From: Actinomycetota bacterium
GTDB taxonomy: Bacteria; Actinomycetota; Acidimicrobiia; Acidimicrobiales; Ilumatobacteraceae
Reading direction: 5' to 3'
Assembly: GCA_009702045.1 (NCBI GenBank)
Contig: WLIV01000012.1
Coordinates: forward strand, 33,225-97,224
Length of the DNA stretch: 64,000 nt
Below, piece after piece: positions 9,130 through 16,980 of this stretch. Both the position numbers and the translations under genes were made by a program. The notes beneath the pieces are model-generated. The model was not told the origin of the DNA. It worked only from the letters and a program-made list of their open reading frames with translations, and searched no databases. Within the stretch, counting starts at the first letter, position 1. Every line of letters starts with the position of its first letter.

Positions 9130-9252
9130 GTGCGAGTGCCTGGGCCCCGGTGCGAGTGGGTGGTGACACCCGAGTGGGTGGTGGCACACGGGGTGTCACG
9201 TGGCACTCGGGTGCGCTGCGGGCACTCGGGCCGGCGGCGTGGCACTCGCACC
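9130..9252. repeat. Palindromic intergenic repeat, family A, copy 1
   Basis: This gap between two convergent genes is filled with short direct and inverted repeats. The outer ends form a perfect 11-base inverted pair: GTGCGAGTGCC at 9130-9140 and GGCACTCGCAC at 9241-9251. Between them are GAGTGGGTGGTGACACC and GGGTGTCACGTGGCACTCG, which also pair imperfectly. The right end runs straight into the stop codon of the nitrilase gene. Related copies are at 21334, 29051 and 52941. Confidence 0.8.
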
Positions 9253-10022
9253 TAGCGGCGGTCGGGGAGGAACTGGAAGCGTTGGCGCACGGCAGCCACG
9301 GTGGCCGGTTCGATGTCGGCGAACAGGATCGTCTCGTCGTGCGCGCCAGTGGCCAGCAACTCGCCCAGCGGGTCGACGATGCGGCTGTCGCCGACATAGT
9401 TGAGTCCGCCGCCGGAGCCGACGCGGTTCACCCCCACGACATACGCCTGGTTCTCGATGGCCCGTGCTTGGAGCAGCGCCATCCAATGTGATCGGCGCGA
9501 GTCCGGCCAGTTGGCCGGTACGAGGTACAGGTCGGTGGTGGGTGCGAGTCCCCAGAACTCGTCGGCGAAGCGCAGGTCGTAGCAGACGAATGGGCTGATG
9601 CGCACACCCTCGATCTCCACCTGCACCAACTTCGTGCCAGGTCGGAAATGGTGGTGCTCGCCGCCGAATGTGAATGGGTGGATCTTGTGATAGCGGTGCA
9701 CGGTGCCGTCGGGACCGGCGAGCACGAAGCTGTTCGCCGGACGCGTGTCGGCCGGGTCGGCGCCAGCCGGGATCTCCGGGCATGTGCCGCAGACCCACGC
9801 GCCGTGCAGTGCAGCCTGCTCCTGCAAGAACTGCGCGGAGGGCCCACCCTCGGGTTCGCCGAGGAGCGGATCGTCGACGGCGAACCCCGTGGAGAACATT
9901 TCGGTCAGTTGGATCAACTGCGCGCCACCGGCCCTTGCGGACGCAATAAGTGGGGCGAGACGCCGAAAATTAACAGTTCGATTACACCACTCAATATCGT
10001 GCTGAATTGCTGCGAGACGCAT
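9252..10022 (-). CDS. Nitrilase-superfamily carbon-nitrogen hydrolase (omega-amidase-like)
   Basis: A 256-residue member of the nitrilase superfamily. The Glu-Lys-Cys triad is visible: E in LIQLTEMFSTGF (about residue 41), K in YHKIHPFTFGGE, and C in SPFVCYDLRFADEFW. The FxCYDLRF pattern and length match the YafV/omega-amidase branch, which removes ammonia from alpha-ketoglutaramate-type metabolites. That would make it a natural neighbour for the aminotransferase converging on it. Its first ~80 bases are much richer in A+T than the surrounding DNA. The stop codon borders a family A repeat. Confidence 0.88.
   Translation of the reverse strand: MRLAAIQHDIEWCNRTVNFRRLAPLIASARAGGAQLIQLTEMFSTGFAVDDPLLGEPEGGPSAQFLQEQAALHGAWVCGTCPEIPAGADPADTRPANSFVLAGPDGTVHRYHKIHPFTFGGEHHHFRPGTKLVQVEIEGVRISPFVCYDLRFADEFWGLAPTTDLYLVPANWPDSRRSHWMALLQARAIENQAYVVGVNRVGSGGGLNYVGDSRIVDPLGELLATGAHDETILFADIEPATVAAVRQRFQFLPDRR
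9970..9998 (+). promoter_or_regulatory. Possible promoter for the TetR gene
   Basis: An A+T-rich island inside the start of the nitrilase gene holds TTAACA at 9970-9975 and AATATC at 9993-9998, separated by 17 bases and pointing toward the TetR-type gene at 10060. In DNA of this GC content the island stands out. It is a pattern match only. Confidence 0.3.
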
Positions 10023-10059
10023 ACCCCCCACAGTAGGTGGATTTTCAGGACGTCGCCGT

Positions 10060-10797
10060 ATGGTGACCTTGATGCAGGAGTTGCGTACCGTCCCACGCCA
10101 ACGTCGCAGTCAACAGTCGATCGACGCCATCCTGGATGCCGCCGAACGGTTGATCCACGACCAGGGCCAAGTCAGTTTCACTGCCAACGAGTTGGCAGTT
10201 GAGGCAAGTATGTCCATCGGGCGCGTCTACTACTGGTTCCCCGATATGCCCAGGGTGGTCACCGCTCTCGCCGAGCGAGCGACCCAGCGGCTCCGTGAAT
10301 TGCTCGATGGGCTGAAGCGTTACGAGCCCACCGATTCGGCGCCGCTGCTGCTGGCGGATGCCATCTCCACGTTGTGTGAGCACATCGACGCCAACCCGTC
10401 GACCGTGGCGCTGTGTCTCAGCGGAAGCGGCCCCCGCGACTACGGCGCAGTGGTGCGCGAGTGCGTCGTGCCCGCCGCCGTCACCATGCTACGCGAACGT
10501 ATTCCGGGTCTGCCCGACGTTGAGGCCGAGCTGGTGGCGCGTACCGCAGTCGACATCACGCTCGGCATGCTGCACGAGTACCTCGGCGCGTCTGCAGAGC
10601 GTCGCCCGATTATTCAGCAAGAGCTGGTGTATGTGCTCTCGTCGTGGCTGCACAGCCGATACCCACAAGTCGGCGATGTTGCGTGGTCCGATTCGCTGTA
10701 CCCGATCCAGCCGTCGCGCATGCCGTCGCAGGTCGATCCGCGGATGCCGGTCTACCCCGCGTTGTCGCCTCACCAGCACCCAGCCACCGTCCGCTGA
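10060..10797 (+). CDS. TetR/AcrR-family transcriptional regulator
   Basis: A 245-residue TetR-type repressor. The N-terminal helix-turn-helix domain is typical: RQRRSQQSIDAILDAAERLI opens helix 1 and SMSIGRVYYWFPDMPRVV forms the recognition helix region ending in the YxYFxxK-like element. The rest is an all-helical ligand-binding domain with no diagnostic motif. It is divergent from the nitrilase gene, with only 37 bases between the two starts, so that gene is the first candidate target. The start could also be the ATG four codons later. Confidence 0.9.
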   Translation: MVTLMQELRTVPRQRRSQQSIDAILDAAERLIHDQGQVSFTANELAVEASMSIGRVYYWFPDMPRVVTALAERATQRLRELLDGLKRYEPTDSAPLLLADAISTLCEHIDANPSTVALCLSGSGPRDYGAVVRECVVPAAVTMLRERIPGLPDVEAELVARTAVDITLGMLHEYLGASAERRPIIQQELVYVLSSWLHSRYPQVGDVAWSDSLYPIQPSRMPSQVDPRMPVYPALSPHQHPATVR

Positions 10798-10817
10798 GAC
10801 GGCCGGTCACTGAGCGC

Positions 10818-11312
10818 TCAGGCGCTCGGAGCGAGTGACAACTCCAGGAGACTGACGGTCTTGCGCCCTTCGTCAGTGTCGTGTTGGCCGACCTCGCGGA
10901 ACCCGATCGAGTGGTGGAATCGCAGCGACCCTGCGTTCATTGGCCGAATGTTCACTTCGCACAACAGCACCGGCCACTCCGGCGCGTTCTGCTGGATCAA
11001 CTCGGTGTAGAACGCTCGGCCGATGCCGTGGCGTCGGAACTCGGGGTGGACGGCGATGCGATCGAGGTACACGAACTCGTCGTAGCGCTCGCTGAACCAG
11101 CGGTAGTTGAGGCTGCCGTATGGCTGCCCGGGCGCGATCACCCAGCAGAAACCGGCGAAGTGGCCGTCGATTTCGGCTACCAGAGCACATGCGGCCAGTT
11201 CGGCGAGTCGCTCGACTTCGGCCGCGTCGAGTTCGTTGAGCTCGGGGACGTTGGCGTTGTTGAGCGCCAACGCAGCCTCGATGTCGTGGGGGGCGAAGGG
11301 CCGGATCAGCAT
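10818..11312 (-). CDS. GNAT-family N-acetyltransferase
   Basis: A 164-residue GCN5-related acetyltransferase. The acetyl-CoA binding motif A is clear in the segment YLDRIAVHPEFRRHGIGRAF, with the R/Q-x-x-G-x-G/A loop as RRHGIG. A late motif, NAGSLRFHHSIGFREVGQ, is the usual strand 6-7 region. The substrate cannot be told from the sequence. It converges with the TetR gene and has no apparent operon partner. Confidence 0.9.
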   Translation of the reverse strand: MLIRPFAPHDIEAALALNNANVPELNELDAAEVERLAELAACALVAEIDGHFAGFCWVIAPGQPYGSLNYRWFSERYDEFVYLDRIAVHPEFRRHGIGRAFYTELIQQNAPEWPVLLCEVNIRPMNAGSLRFHHSIGFREVGQHDTDEGRKTVSLLELSLAPSA

Positions 11313-11370
11313 TGCGACTCACGCTAGCGACAGCGTGGACCGAAGGCGAGAGGGGCCGTAGTCTTGCGGC

Positions 11371-12015
11371 ATGCTCTTCCGTCAGAAGCCAGAGATGGTC
11401 GCACGTGCCGAGGCGTTGCCGGGTCGCACCGACCAGAGGGTGCCGGTTCCCGAACGTCACTTCGTGCTCGACGCACCGCTGGTCGGGCCGTGGCCCGCTC
11501 CGCTACAGACAACGGTCTTCGCCCTCGGTTGCTTCTGGGGTGCCGAGCGCAAGTTCTGGCAGACCGACGGTGTGCATTCGACGGCCGCTGGTTACGCAGG
11601 TGGCTATACCGCGAACCCGACCTACGAGGAGACCTGCAGCGGCCGTACGGGCCACACCGAAGTCGTGCTCGTGGTCTTCGATCCGACCAAGGTCTCCTTC
11701 GCTCAGCTGCTGAAGGTGTTCTGGGAGAACCACGACCCCACACAGGGGATGCGTCAGGGCAACGACATCGGCACCCAGTACCGCAGCGCGATCTACACCA
11801 CCGACGATACGCAACGCGCCATTGTGGACGAGAGCCTGGCGATGTACCAGGCGCGTCTTGCCGCTGCCGGCTACGGGACGATTACCACCGAGGTGGCTGC
11901 ACTGGGCGAGTTCTATTACGCCGAGCCGTACCACCAGCAGTACTTGGCGAAGAACCCCAACGGGTACTGCGGGATCGGTGGCACGGGCGTCAGCTGCCCA
12001 GTCGGTGTTGCCTGA
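11371..12015 (+). CDS. msrA: Peptide methionine-S-sulfoxide reductase MsrA
   Basis: A 214-residue MsrA that reduces methionine-S-sulfoxide in proteins. The catalytic motif GCFWGAER places the nucleophilic cysteine at residue 54. The downstream [26 protein letters not shown] and QYRSAIYT segments are family hallmarks. Cysteines near the C-terminus ([14 protein letters not shown]) can act as resolving residues. The N-terminal ~45 residues before the catalytic strand are an extension typical of actinobacterial MsrA. Its 3' end overlaps the 3' end of the opposing gene by 26 bases. Confidence 0.96.
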   Translation: MLFRQKPEMVARAEALPGRTDQRVPVPERHFVLDAPLVGPWPAPLQTTVFALGCFWGAERKFWQTDGVHSTAAGYAGGYTANPTYEETCSGRTGHTEVVLVVFDPTKVSFAQLLKVFWENHDPTQGMRQGNDIGTQYRSAIYTTDDTQRAIVDESLAMYQARLAAAGYGTITTEVAALGEFYYAEPYHQQYLAKNPNGYCGIGGTGVSCPVGVA

Positions 12016-12418
12016 ACTCGGCCAGCCCGACCTTCAGCTCATCGAGCGAGTGCACCATGCGGTGCAATGAGCACTCGAGCATCAGGTTCACCACTTCGTG
12101 GTCGAACCGCTTGCGCCAGTCGGTGTGCATCCCGATGAGGTGTTTGCCGGTGGCATAGGCGTAGCCCAATTCCCACGCGGTGCCGTCGTCGGTGATGATG
12201 CCGTTGAGGTTGGCCACCACCACATCGCACGTGTCGATGCCGCGCTTGTCGTTCTCGAAGATCTGGCGGACGTTGAACCGATCCTTGGGCGGGTTGTCGC
12301 GATGGGGCAGGAATGTGATGAATCCCGCCTCTGCTACCAGTCGGTCGATGGTCTCGATCCAGTACCGCTCCCCCTCGTCGAACAGCGGTCCGGCAACGTA
12401 CGCGCGCAACTCGGTCAT
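11990..12418 (-). CDS. Nucleoside 2-deoxyribosyltransferase-like protein
   Basis: A 142-residue protein of the nucleoside 2-deoxyribosyltransferase fold. Supporting features are the opening strand [12 protein letters not shown], the segment [29 protein letters not shown] with the catalytic-type D...GTAWELGYA motif, and a short C-terminal helix. Such enzymes swap or hydrolyse bases of deoxynucleosides. The ATG overlaps the stop of the CoA-transferase gene (ATGA), so it is co-translated with it. The C-terminal codons overlap the end of msrA on the other strand. Confidence 0.8.
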   Translation of the reverse strand: MTELRAYVAGPLFDEGERYWIETIDRLVAEAGFITFLPHRDNPPKDRFNVRQIFENDKRGIDTCDVVVANLNGIITDDGTAWELGYAYATGKHLIGMHTDWRKRFDHEVVNLMLECSLHRMVHSLDELKVGLAEFRQHRLGS

Positions 12419-13548
12419 GGGTTCCAGCCTTTCGATCTGATCTCGGCGCCGTCGGCGTCTTTCGCTCGGCCCTGCCAACGCAGCGCACCGGGTGTCATGC
12501 TCAGCTTGGCGACCAAACCCTGCATCGGTGTGCCCTCCAGGTCGACGATCGCCTGACGGAACGTGAAGTGCGGGTCGGCGGCGATGTCAGCCATGTCCAT
12601 CACCGGGCCGATCGCAGCCTCGGCGTCGGTGAACACTTGCACCACCTCGGCCTGCGTGCGCGTGTGGCAGAACTTGCGCATCAGCAACTCCAGCGCCTCG
12701 CGGTTGACCATGCGGTCGGCGAACGTGGCGAAGCGCGCGTCGCCCTCCACGCCCAGCAGTCGAAGCACTCGCGCCGCCACCGAATCGCTGGATGCCGACA
12801 GACCGACCCACTTGCCATCCGAACACTGGTAGGTGCCGCGCGGCACCGTGTACGGCAGGCCGGCGCCAAGGCGACCTTGTTGTTCGCCGGTGAGGCCGAA
12901 CAGTGTCACCAGCGGACTCATGATCTGGAACAGGCTTTCGATCAGGCTGACATCGACCACCTGACCAACGCCACTGTGCAGCGCCACCATTGTCGCGAAC
13001 GCGGCGACGACGCCGGTGAGTTCGTCGGTGAGTGCGATCGCTGGCAGCAATGGCTGGCCACTGGGCTCACCGCTGATCGATGCGAGACCGGACATCGATT
13101 CAGCGATCGTGGCGAACCCGGGACGGTTGCGGTACGGGCCGGTTTGTCCGAAGCCGGTGACGCGTGTGATCACCAAGCGCGGGTTCAGCGCCAGCAGTAC
13201 ATCGGGGCCGAGGCCGAGGCGCTCGAGCGTGCCCGGGCGGAAGTTTTCCACCAGCACATCGGCCGATTCGATCAGCTGCTTCAACAGCGCAAGGTCGTCG
13301 TCGGACTTGAGATCGAGGGCGATGGTGCGCTTGTTGCGATTGACCAGCTTCCACCAGATGCCCTCGCCGTCACGAGGGTCGCGCCACGCCATGTTGCGCA
13401 GACTGTCGCCGCCGTCCGGGCGTTCCACCTTGATCACGTCGGCACCGAAATCGCCCAGGTAGCGGGCGCAGTTCGGGCCGGCGATCACCGTCGACAGATC
13501 GATGACGCGCAGATTTGCGAGGGGCAACGCGGCCGGTGGCTGTGTCAT
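12415..13548 (-). CDS. CaiB/BaiF-family (class III) CoA transferase
   Basis: A 377-residue family III CoA transferase that moves CoA between carboxylic acids. The N-terminal hallmark VIDLSTVIAGPNCARYLGDF and the VIKVERPDGGD segment are present, and the catalytic Asp is expected in the VENFRPGTLERLGLG region. The substrate is not identifiable; relatives include formyl-CoA, carnitine and succinyl-CoA:mesaconate transferases. It sits in a minus-strand run starting at accD and ending with the deoxyribosyltransferase, with close spacing throughout. Confidence 0.9.
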   Translation of the reverse strand: MTQPPAALPLANLRVIDLSTVIAGPNCARYLGDFGADVIKVERPDGGDSLRNMAWRDPRDGEGIWWKLVNRNKRTIALDLKSDDDLALLKQLIESADVLVENFRPGTLERLGLGPDVLLALNPRLVITRVTGFGQTGPYRNRPGFATIAESMSGLASISGEPSGQPLLPAIALTDELTGVVAAFATMVALHSGVGQVVDVSLIESLFQIMSPLVTLFGLTGEQQGRLGAGLPYTVPRGTYQCSDGKWVGLSASSDSVAARVLRLLGVEGDARFATFADRMVNREALELLMRKFCHTRTQAEVVQVFTDAEAAIGPVMDMADIAADPHFTFRQAIVDLEGTPMQGLVAKLSMTPGALRWQGRAKDADGAEIRSKGWNP

Positions 13549-13552
13549 CGAG

Positions 13553-14167
13553 TCAGCCGAGCACGTTGAAGTCGGTCGGCAGCGGGCGGCGGCCGGTGAG
13601 CGCCAGGATCAGCGGCGCCGGTGACGCCAGTTGCGTCAGCACGGACAACACGACCGCCGAGGTCTCGGAATGCAACTGCATCAGTTGTCCGGTGGCGCGC
13701 TGCAGGTCGAGTGTGTGCACACCGATCTCGACGACACGTGTGGCGAGGTACTCCGACAGTGTGATCTGCCCCGCGAAGGTGTTCACCGGTTCGTCGTCGG
13801 CGGTCGCGGCCACACGTGCGAGCGTCTGCGCGATCACCGCCTCGGCCTCACCCACCGGGTCGAGGAGTTGCCGACCTGCTTCGTGGCCGCGTGCAGCGAC
13901 ACCGCGGTGCACCGACGGGTCGGTGAGCACGGTGCTGTAGTACTCACCGGCGTCGGCGAGCACGCGGTCAACCTTCGGTTCGCCAAGCAGGTAGCCCTCG
14001 ATGGTGAGGAAGGCCCGCAACGAGTGCGCCGCAAGCTCCCGCGTCGTCCATTCGCCGAGCGCCCCCGCGCGGTCCCACTGGTCGGCGGTAATCGACCGCA
14101 ACGTGTTCAACAGGGTGCGACTGCCTTCCTCGAAGCCGGCTCTCACCGCAGCGGGATGTTGCAGCAT
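13553..14167 (-). CDS. Maleylpyruvate isomerase N-terminal / DinB-like mycothiol-dependent protein
   Basis: A 204-residue four-helix-bundle protein of the mycothiol maleylpyruvate isomerase N-terminal type. The usual features are seen: the opening AAVRAGFEEGSRTLLNTLRS, the WDRAGALGEWTTRELAAHSLR metal-histidine segment and a late VEIGVHTLDLQRATG with a second His. Such proteins bind a metal through three His and often act with mycothiol, a thiol of Actinobacteria. The reaction is not known. The start at 14167 lies inside the 3' end of the metallophosphoesterase gene (25-base overlap). Confidence 0.75.
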   Translation of the reverse strand: MLQHPAAVRAGFEEGSRTLLNTLRSITADQWDRAGALGEWTTRELAAHSLRAFLTIEGYLLGEPKVDRVLADAGEYYSTVLTDPSVHRGVAARGHEAGRQLLDPVGEAEAVIAQTLARVAATADDEPVNTFAGQITLSEYLATRVVEIGVHTLDLQRATGQLMQLHSETSAVVLSVLTQLASPAPLILALTGRRPLPTDFNVLG

Positions 14168-15150
14168 CGGTCCTCCAGTGCGCCGAGCGCGTACGTCTCG
14201 TAGTTCACTCCGAAGTCGCGATACAGCTGGCGGCAACGTTCACTCCACGACAGTGCCTCGGGTGTGGACACGCGGTGCACCACCTGAGTGATGCCGCCCT
14301 CGTACACCCGGTACTCGGCCCATGTTCCGGGGAAGTCCTTCACGCACCCGATCTCGATCGACGGCACACCGCACGGCATGTGGCGTACCCGATGGCGATG
14401 TGTGTGCCCCGCCGTGTAGGCCACGATCGATTGGCGGCGAGCGACGACCGCCGCCAGCGCATCGCTGGGGTCGGGCTGCAGCCCGAAGTATTGCTCGGAG
14501 CGGTGGTCGTGCGCAGTGCCGTCGATCCATTGCTGATGGTGACCCATTGCGAGGACGGGACGGTCGGACTGCGCAGCCATCGCGTCCAGCCACTCAAGCT
14601 GTTCGGCACGCAGGGATCCGTTGGTCTCGCACGGTGTCACGGTGTCGAGCAGCGCGATCGCCACACCAGGCAACTCGATCCAGCGATCGCCCGAGAAGAC
14701 ATCTTGTCCGCGGTAGGAATCGTGGTTACCGCGCACGACGTGCAGCCGGTCGCCGAACGCTGTTCGGTAGTGGCGTTCGAAGTCCGCGAACTCCTCTGGC
14801 TGGCCGTCGGCGGTGACGTCACCCTTCACGATGACGGCCGCGGCATCGAGCTCGAGGATCTCGGCGACCGCACCGCGGTTCATTGTCTCCGGGTACGGCG
14901 CCTCGCCCGGCAGGGCCCGCTGGATGGGGCCCTCGGGGCTGTCGCCGATTCGGCCGCACTCGATCTCCCCGAAGTGCACATCGTTGACCGTGGCGAAACG
15001 CGCCAGCAGTTCACCCGCAGGCCGGGAGAGCGTGGTGACCTGGTGCCCGAGCACGGTGTAGCTGGTGGACGGCTGCAGGCCGGTGAGCCGCGTGACCTCG
15101 GCTCCATCGTGCAGAACGATCAGATCGTCGGCGACCGTCGTGACGTCCAT
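14143..15150 (-). CDS. Calcineurin-like metallophosphoesterase
   Basis: A 335-residue calcineurin-type phosphoesterase with a short N-terminal fibronectin III-like strand region (residues 1-45, containing GLQPSTSYTV). Metal-binding motifs appear in order: D-x-H in TVNDVHFGE, GDVTADG, GNHDSYRG, H in MGHHQQW and GHTHRHRV. No signal peptide is seen, so it is probably cytoplasmic, although fibronectin-linked relatives are often exported. The substrate is unknown. It follows accE by six bases and is likely co-transcribed with the carboxylase genes. Confidence 0.88.
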   Translation of the reverse strand: MDVTTVADDLIVLHDGAEVTRLTGLQPSTSYTVLGHQVTTLSRPAGELLARFATVNDVHFGEIECGRIGDSPEGPIQRALPGEAPYPETMNRGAVAEILELDAAAVIVKGDVTADGQPEEFADFERHYRTAFGDRLHVVRGNHDSYRGQDVFSGDRWIELPGVAIALLDTVTPCETNGSLRAEQLEWLDAMAAQSDRPVLAMGHHQQWIDGTAHDHRSEQYFGLQPDPSDALAAVVARRQSIVAYTAGHTHRHRVRHMPCGVPSIEIGCVKDFPGTWAEYRVYEGGITQVVHRVSTPEALSWSERCRQLYRDFGVNYETYALGALEDRCCNIPLR

Positions 15151-15156
15151 CGTGGA

Positions 15157-15348
15157 TCAGCGGTACGGGCGACCGCGGCGCGACGGTACCGGCCGTGCCC
15201 ACCAACGTCCGCTGAAGCGCCATGTGGGGATGCGACGGTCGCCGTCGGACGAAGCGTCCGCCATCGGGCGCGGCCACAACGCCTCTACTGCAGCGACGAC
15301 GGCTGCGGCCTCTTCGTCAGTGGGTGCTGGCGTGATCTGGGCTTCCAT
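15157..15348 (-). CDS. accE: Acyl-CoA carboxylase epsilon subunit
   Basis: A very small gene of 63 codons. The protein opens MEAQITPAPTDEEAAAVVAA and ends with WRFSGRWWARP before a basic tail, which is the pattern of actinobacterial acyl-CoA carboxylase epsilon subunits: an E/A-rich helix, a linker, then a W-x-x-x-x-R-x motif. Epsilon stabilises the alpha-beta carboxylase complex. Its ATG overlaps the accD stop codon by one base (TGATG), so translation is coupled. Confidence 0.85.
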   Translation of the reverse strand: MEAQITPAPTDEEAAAVVAAVEALWPRPMADASSDGDRRIPTWRFSGRWWARPVPSRRGRPYR

Positions 15349-16904
15349 CAGAGCGGCACGTTTCCGTGCTTGCGGTGCGGCAACTCTTCGCGCTTGGTGC
15401 GCAGCATGCGCAGACCGGCGACGATCTTCTGTCGGGTCTCGGCCGGGTCGATCACGTCGTCGATGTATCCACGCTCGGCTGCGTTGTACGGGTTGGCGTA
15501 CTTGTCGGTGTACTCCTGCACCAGCTCGGCGCGGCGGGCCACCGGATCGGCGGCCTGCTGCAACTCGCGGCGATACACGATCTCGACGGCACCCTGCGGA
15601 CCCATCACTGCCAGTTCGGCGGTGGGCCATGCGTAGGCAAGGTCGGAGCCGATCGACTTCGAGTCCATGACCACGTAGGCGCCGCCGTAGGCCTTGCGGG
15701 TGATGATCTGGATGCGCGGCACTGTGGCCTCGCAGTAGGCGTACAACAGCTTGGCGCCGTGGCGGATGATGCCGCCGTACTCCTGGTCGACACCGGGCAG
15801 GAAGCCGGGCACGTCAACGAACGTGAGCAACGGGATGTTGAACGCGTCGCACGTGCGCACGAAGCGGGCGGCCTTCTCGGCCGACTCGATGTCGAGCACA
15901 CCGGCGAGGATCATCGGCTGGTTGCCGACGACGCCGACGGAGCGGCCTTCGACGCGGCTGAAACCGCAGACGATGCTCTTCGCCCAGTGCGGGAAGTATT
16001 CGAAGAACTCGCCGTCATCGACGACTTCCTTGATGACCTTCTTCATGTCGTACGGCTGGTTCGACGAGGCCGGCAGGATGGTGCGCAGGTTCTCGCACAA
16101 ACGGTCGGGATCATCGTCGGACTCGGTGGCCGGTGCCTCTTCCAAGTTGTTGCTGGGGAGGAATCCGAACAGGAAGCGCACATCCTCGAGGCACGACTTC
16201 TCGTCGTTGCTGACGAAGGTGGCGACACCGCTCTTGCTGGCGTGACTCATCGCTCCGCCGAGTTCCTCGAGCGTGACTTCCTCGCCAGTGACGGTCTTCA
16301 CCACGTCTGGCCCGGTGATGAACATGTGGCTGGTCTCGCGCACCATGAAGATGAAGTCGGTCATCGCCGGGCTGTACACCGCGCCGCCGGCGCAGGGTCC
16401 GAGGATCACGGAGATCTGCGGGATGACTCCGCTGCTGAGCACGTTGCGGTGGAAGATGCCGCCGTAGCTGGCAAGGCTGACCACACCCTCTTGGATACGG
16501 GCACCAGCGCCGTCGTTGAGCCCGATGACGGGCGCGCCCACCTTGAGGGCGAGGTCCATCAGCTTGTGGATCTTCTCGGCGAACACCTCGCCGAGGGCGC
16601 CACCGAATACGGTGAAGTCCTGGCTGAAGACGAACACCTTGCGGCCGTCGATGGTGCCCCAGCCGGTGATCACACCGTCGGTATAGGGGTGCTCTTCCAG
16701 GCCTGACGCATGGGCGCGGTGGCGGGCGAGCAGGTCGAGTTCCTGGAAGCTGCCCGGGTCGAGCAGCACGTGGATGCGCTCACGAGCGAGCAACTTGCCC
16801 TTCTCGTGTTGGCGCTCTACTGAACGGGGGGAACCGGCGTGGAACGCTTGCTCACGTCGTTCCTGCAGATCGCGGAGCTTGTCGGCCATAGGGTCTGTGG
16901 TCAC
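15348..16904 (-). CDS. accD: Acyl-CoA (propionyl-CoA) carboxylase beta subunit
   Basis: A carboxyltransferase beta subunit of 518 residues (513 if the ATG at 16889 is used). It transfers CO2 from biotin to acetyl- or propionyl-CoA. The signature ERIHVLLDPGSF, FVFSQDFTVFGGALGE, GGAVYSPAMTDFIFM and GGAYVVMDSKSIGSD match the propionyl-CoA carboxylase beta family (PccB/AccD5-like). The two oxyanion Gly-rich elements are intact. The biotin-bearing alpha subunit is not in the window. It heads a minus-strand operon with accE, the phosphoesterase and probably the CoA transferase. Confidence 0.94.
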   Translation of the reverse strand: MTTDPMADKLRDLQERREQAFHAGSPRSVERQHEKGKLLARERIHVLLDPGSFQELDLLARHRAHASGLEEHPYTDGVITGWGTIDGRKVFVFSQDFTVFGGALGEVFAEKIHKLMDLALKVGAPVIGLNDGAGARIQEGVVSLASYGGIFHRNVLSSGVIPQISVILGPCAGGAVYSPAMTDFIFMVRETSHMFITGPDVVKTVTGEEVTLEELGGAMSHASKSGVATFVSNDEKSCLEDVRFLFGFLPSNNLEEAPATESDDDPDRLCENLRTILPASSNQPYDMKKVIKEVVDDGEFFEYFPHWAKSIVCGFSRVEGRSVGVVGNQPMILAGVLDIESAEKAARFVRTCDAFNIPLLTFVDVPGFLPGVDQEYGGIIRHGAKLLYAYCEATVPRIQIITRKAYGGAYVVMDSKSIGSDLAYAWPTAELAVMGPQGAVEIVYRRELQQAADPVARRAELVQEYTDKYANPYNAAERGYIDDVIDPAETRQKIVAGLRMLRTKREELPHRKHGNVPL

Positions 16905-16980
16905 GTCGGAGAACCCTAATGGGCGAACCCCCGCGCCTCCACACGCGATTGCCGCGCCCGTGCCGTTCGGGCGGTTGGTG

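Noticed and set aside
9118..9252. Family A repeat as an insertion sequence remnant
   Set aside because: There is an 11-base inverted pair at the ends, but no transposase, no open frame and no target duplication that I can see; copies differ in length and inner order.
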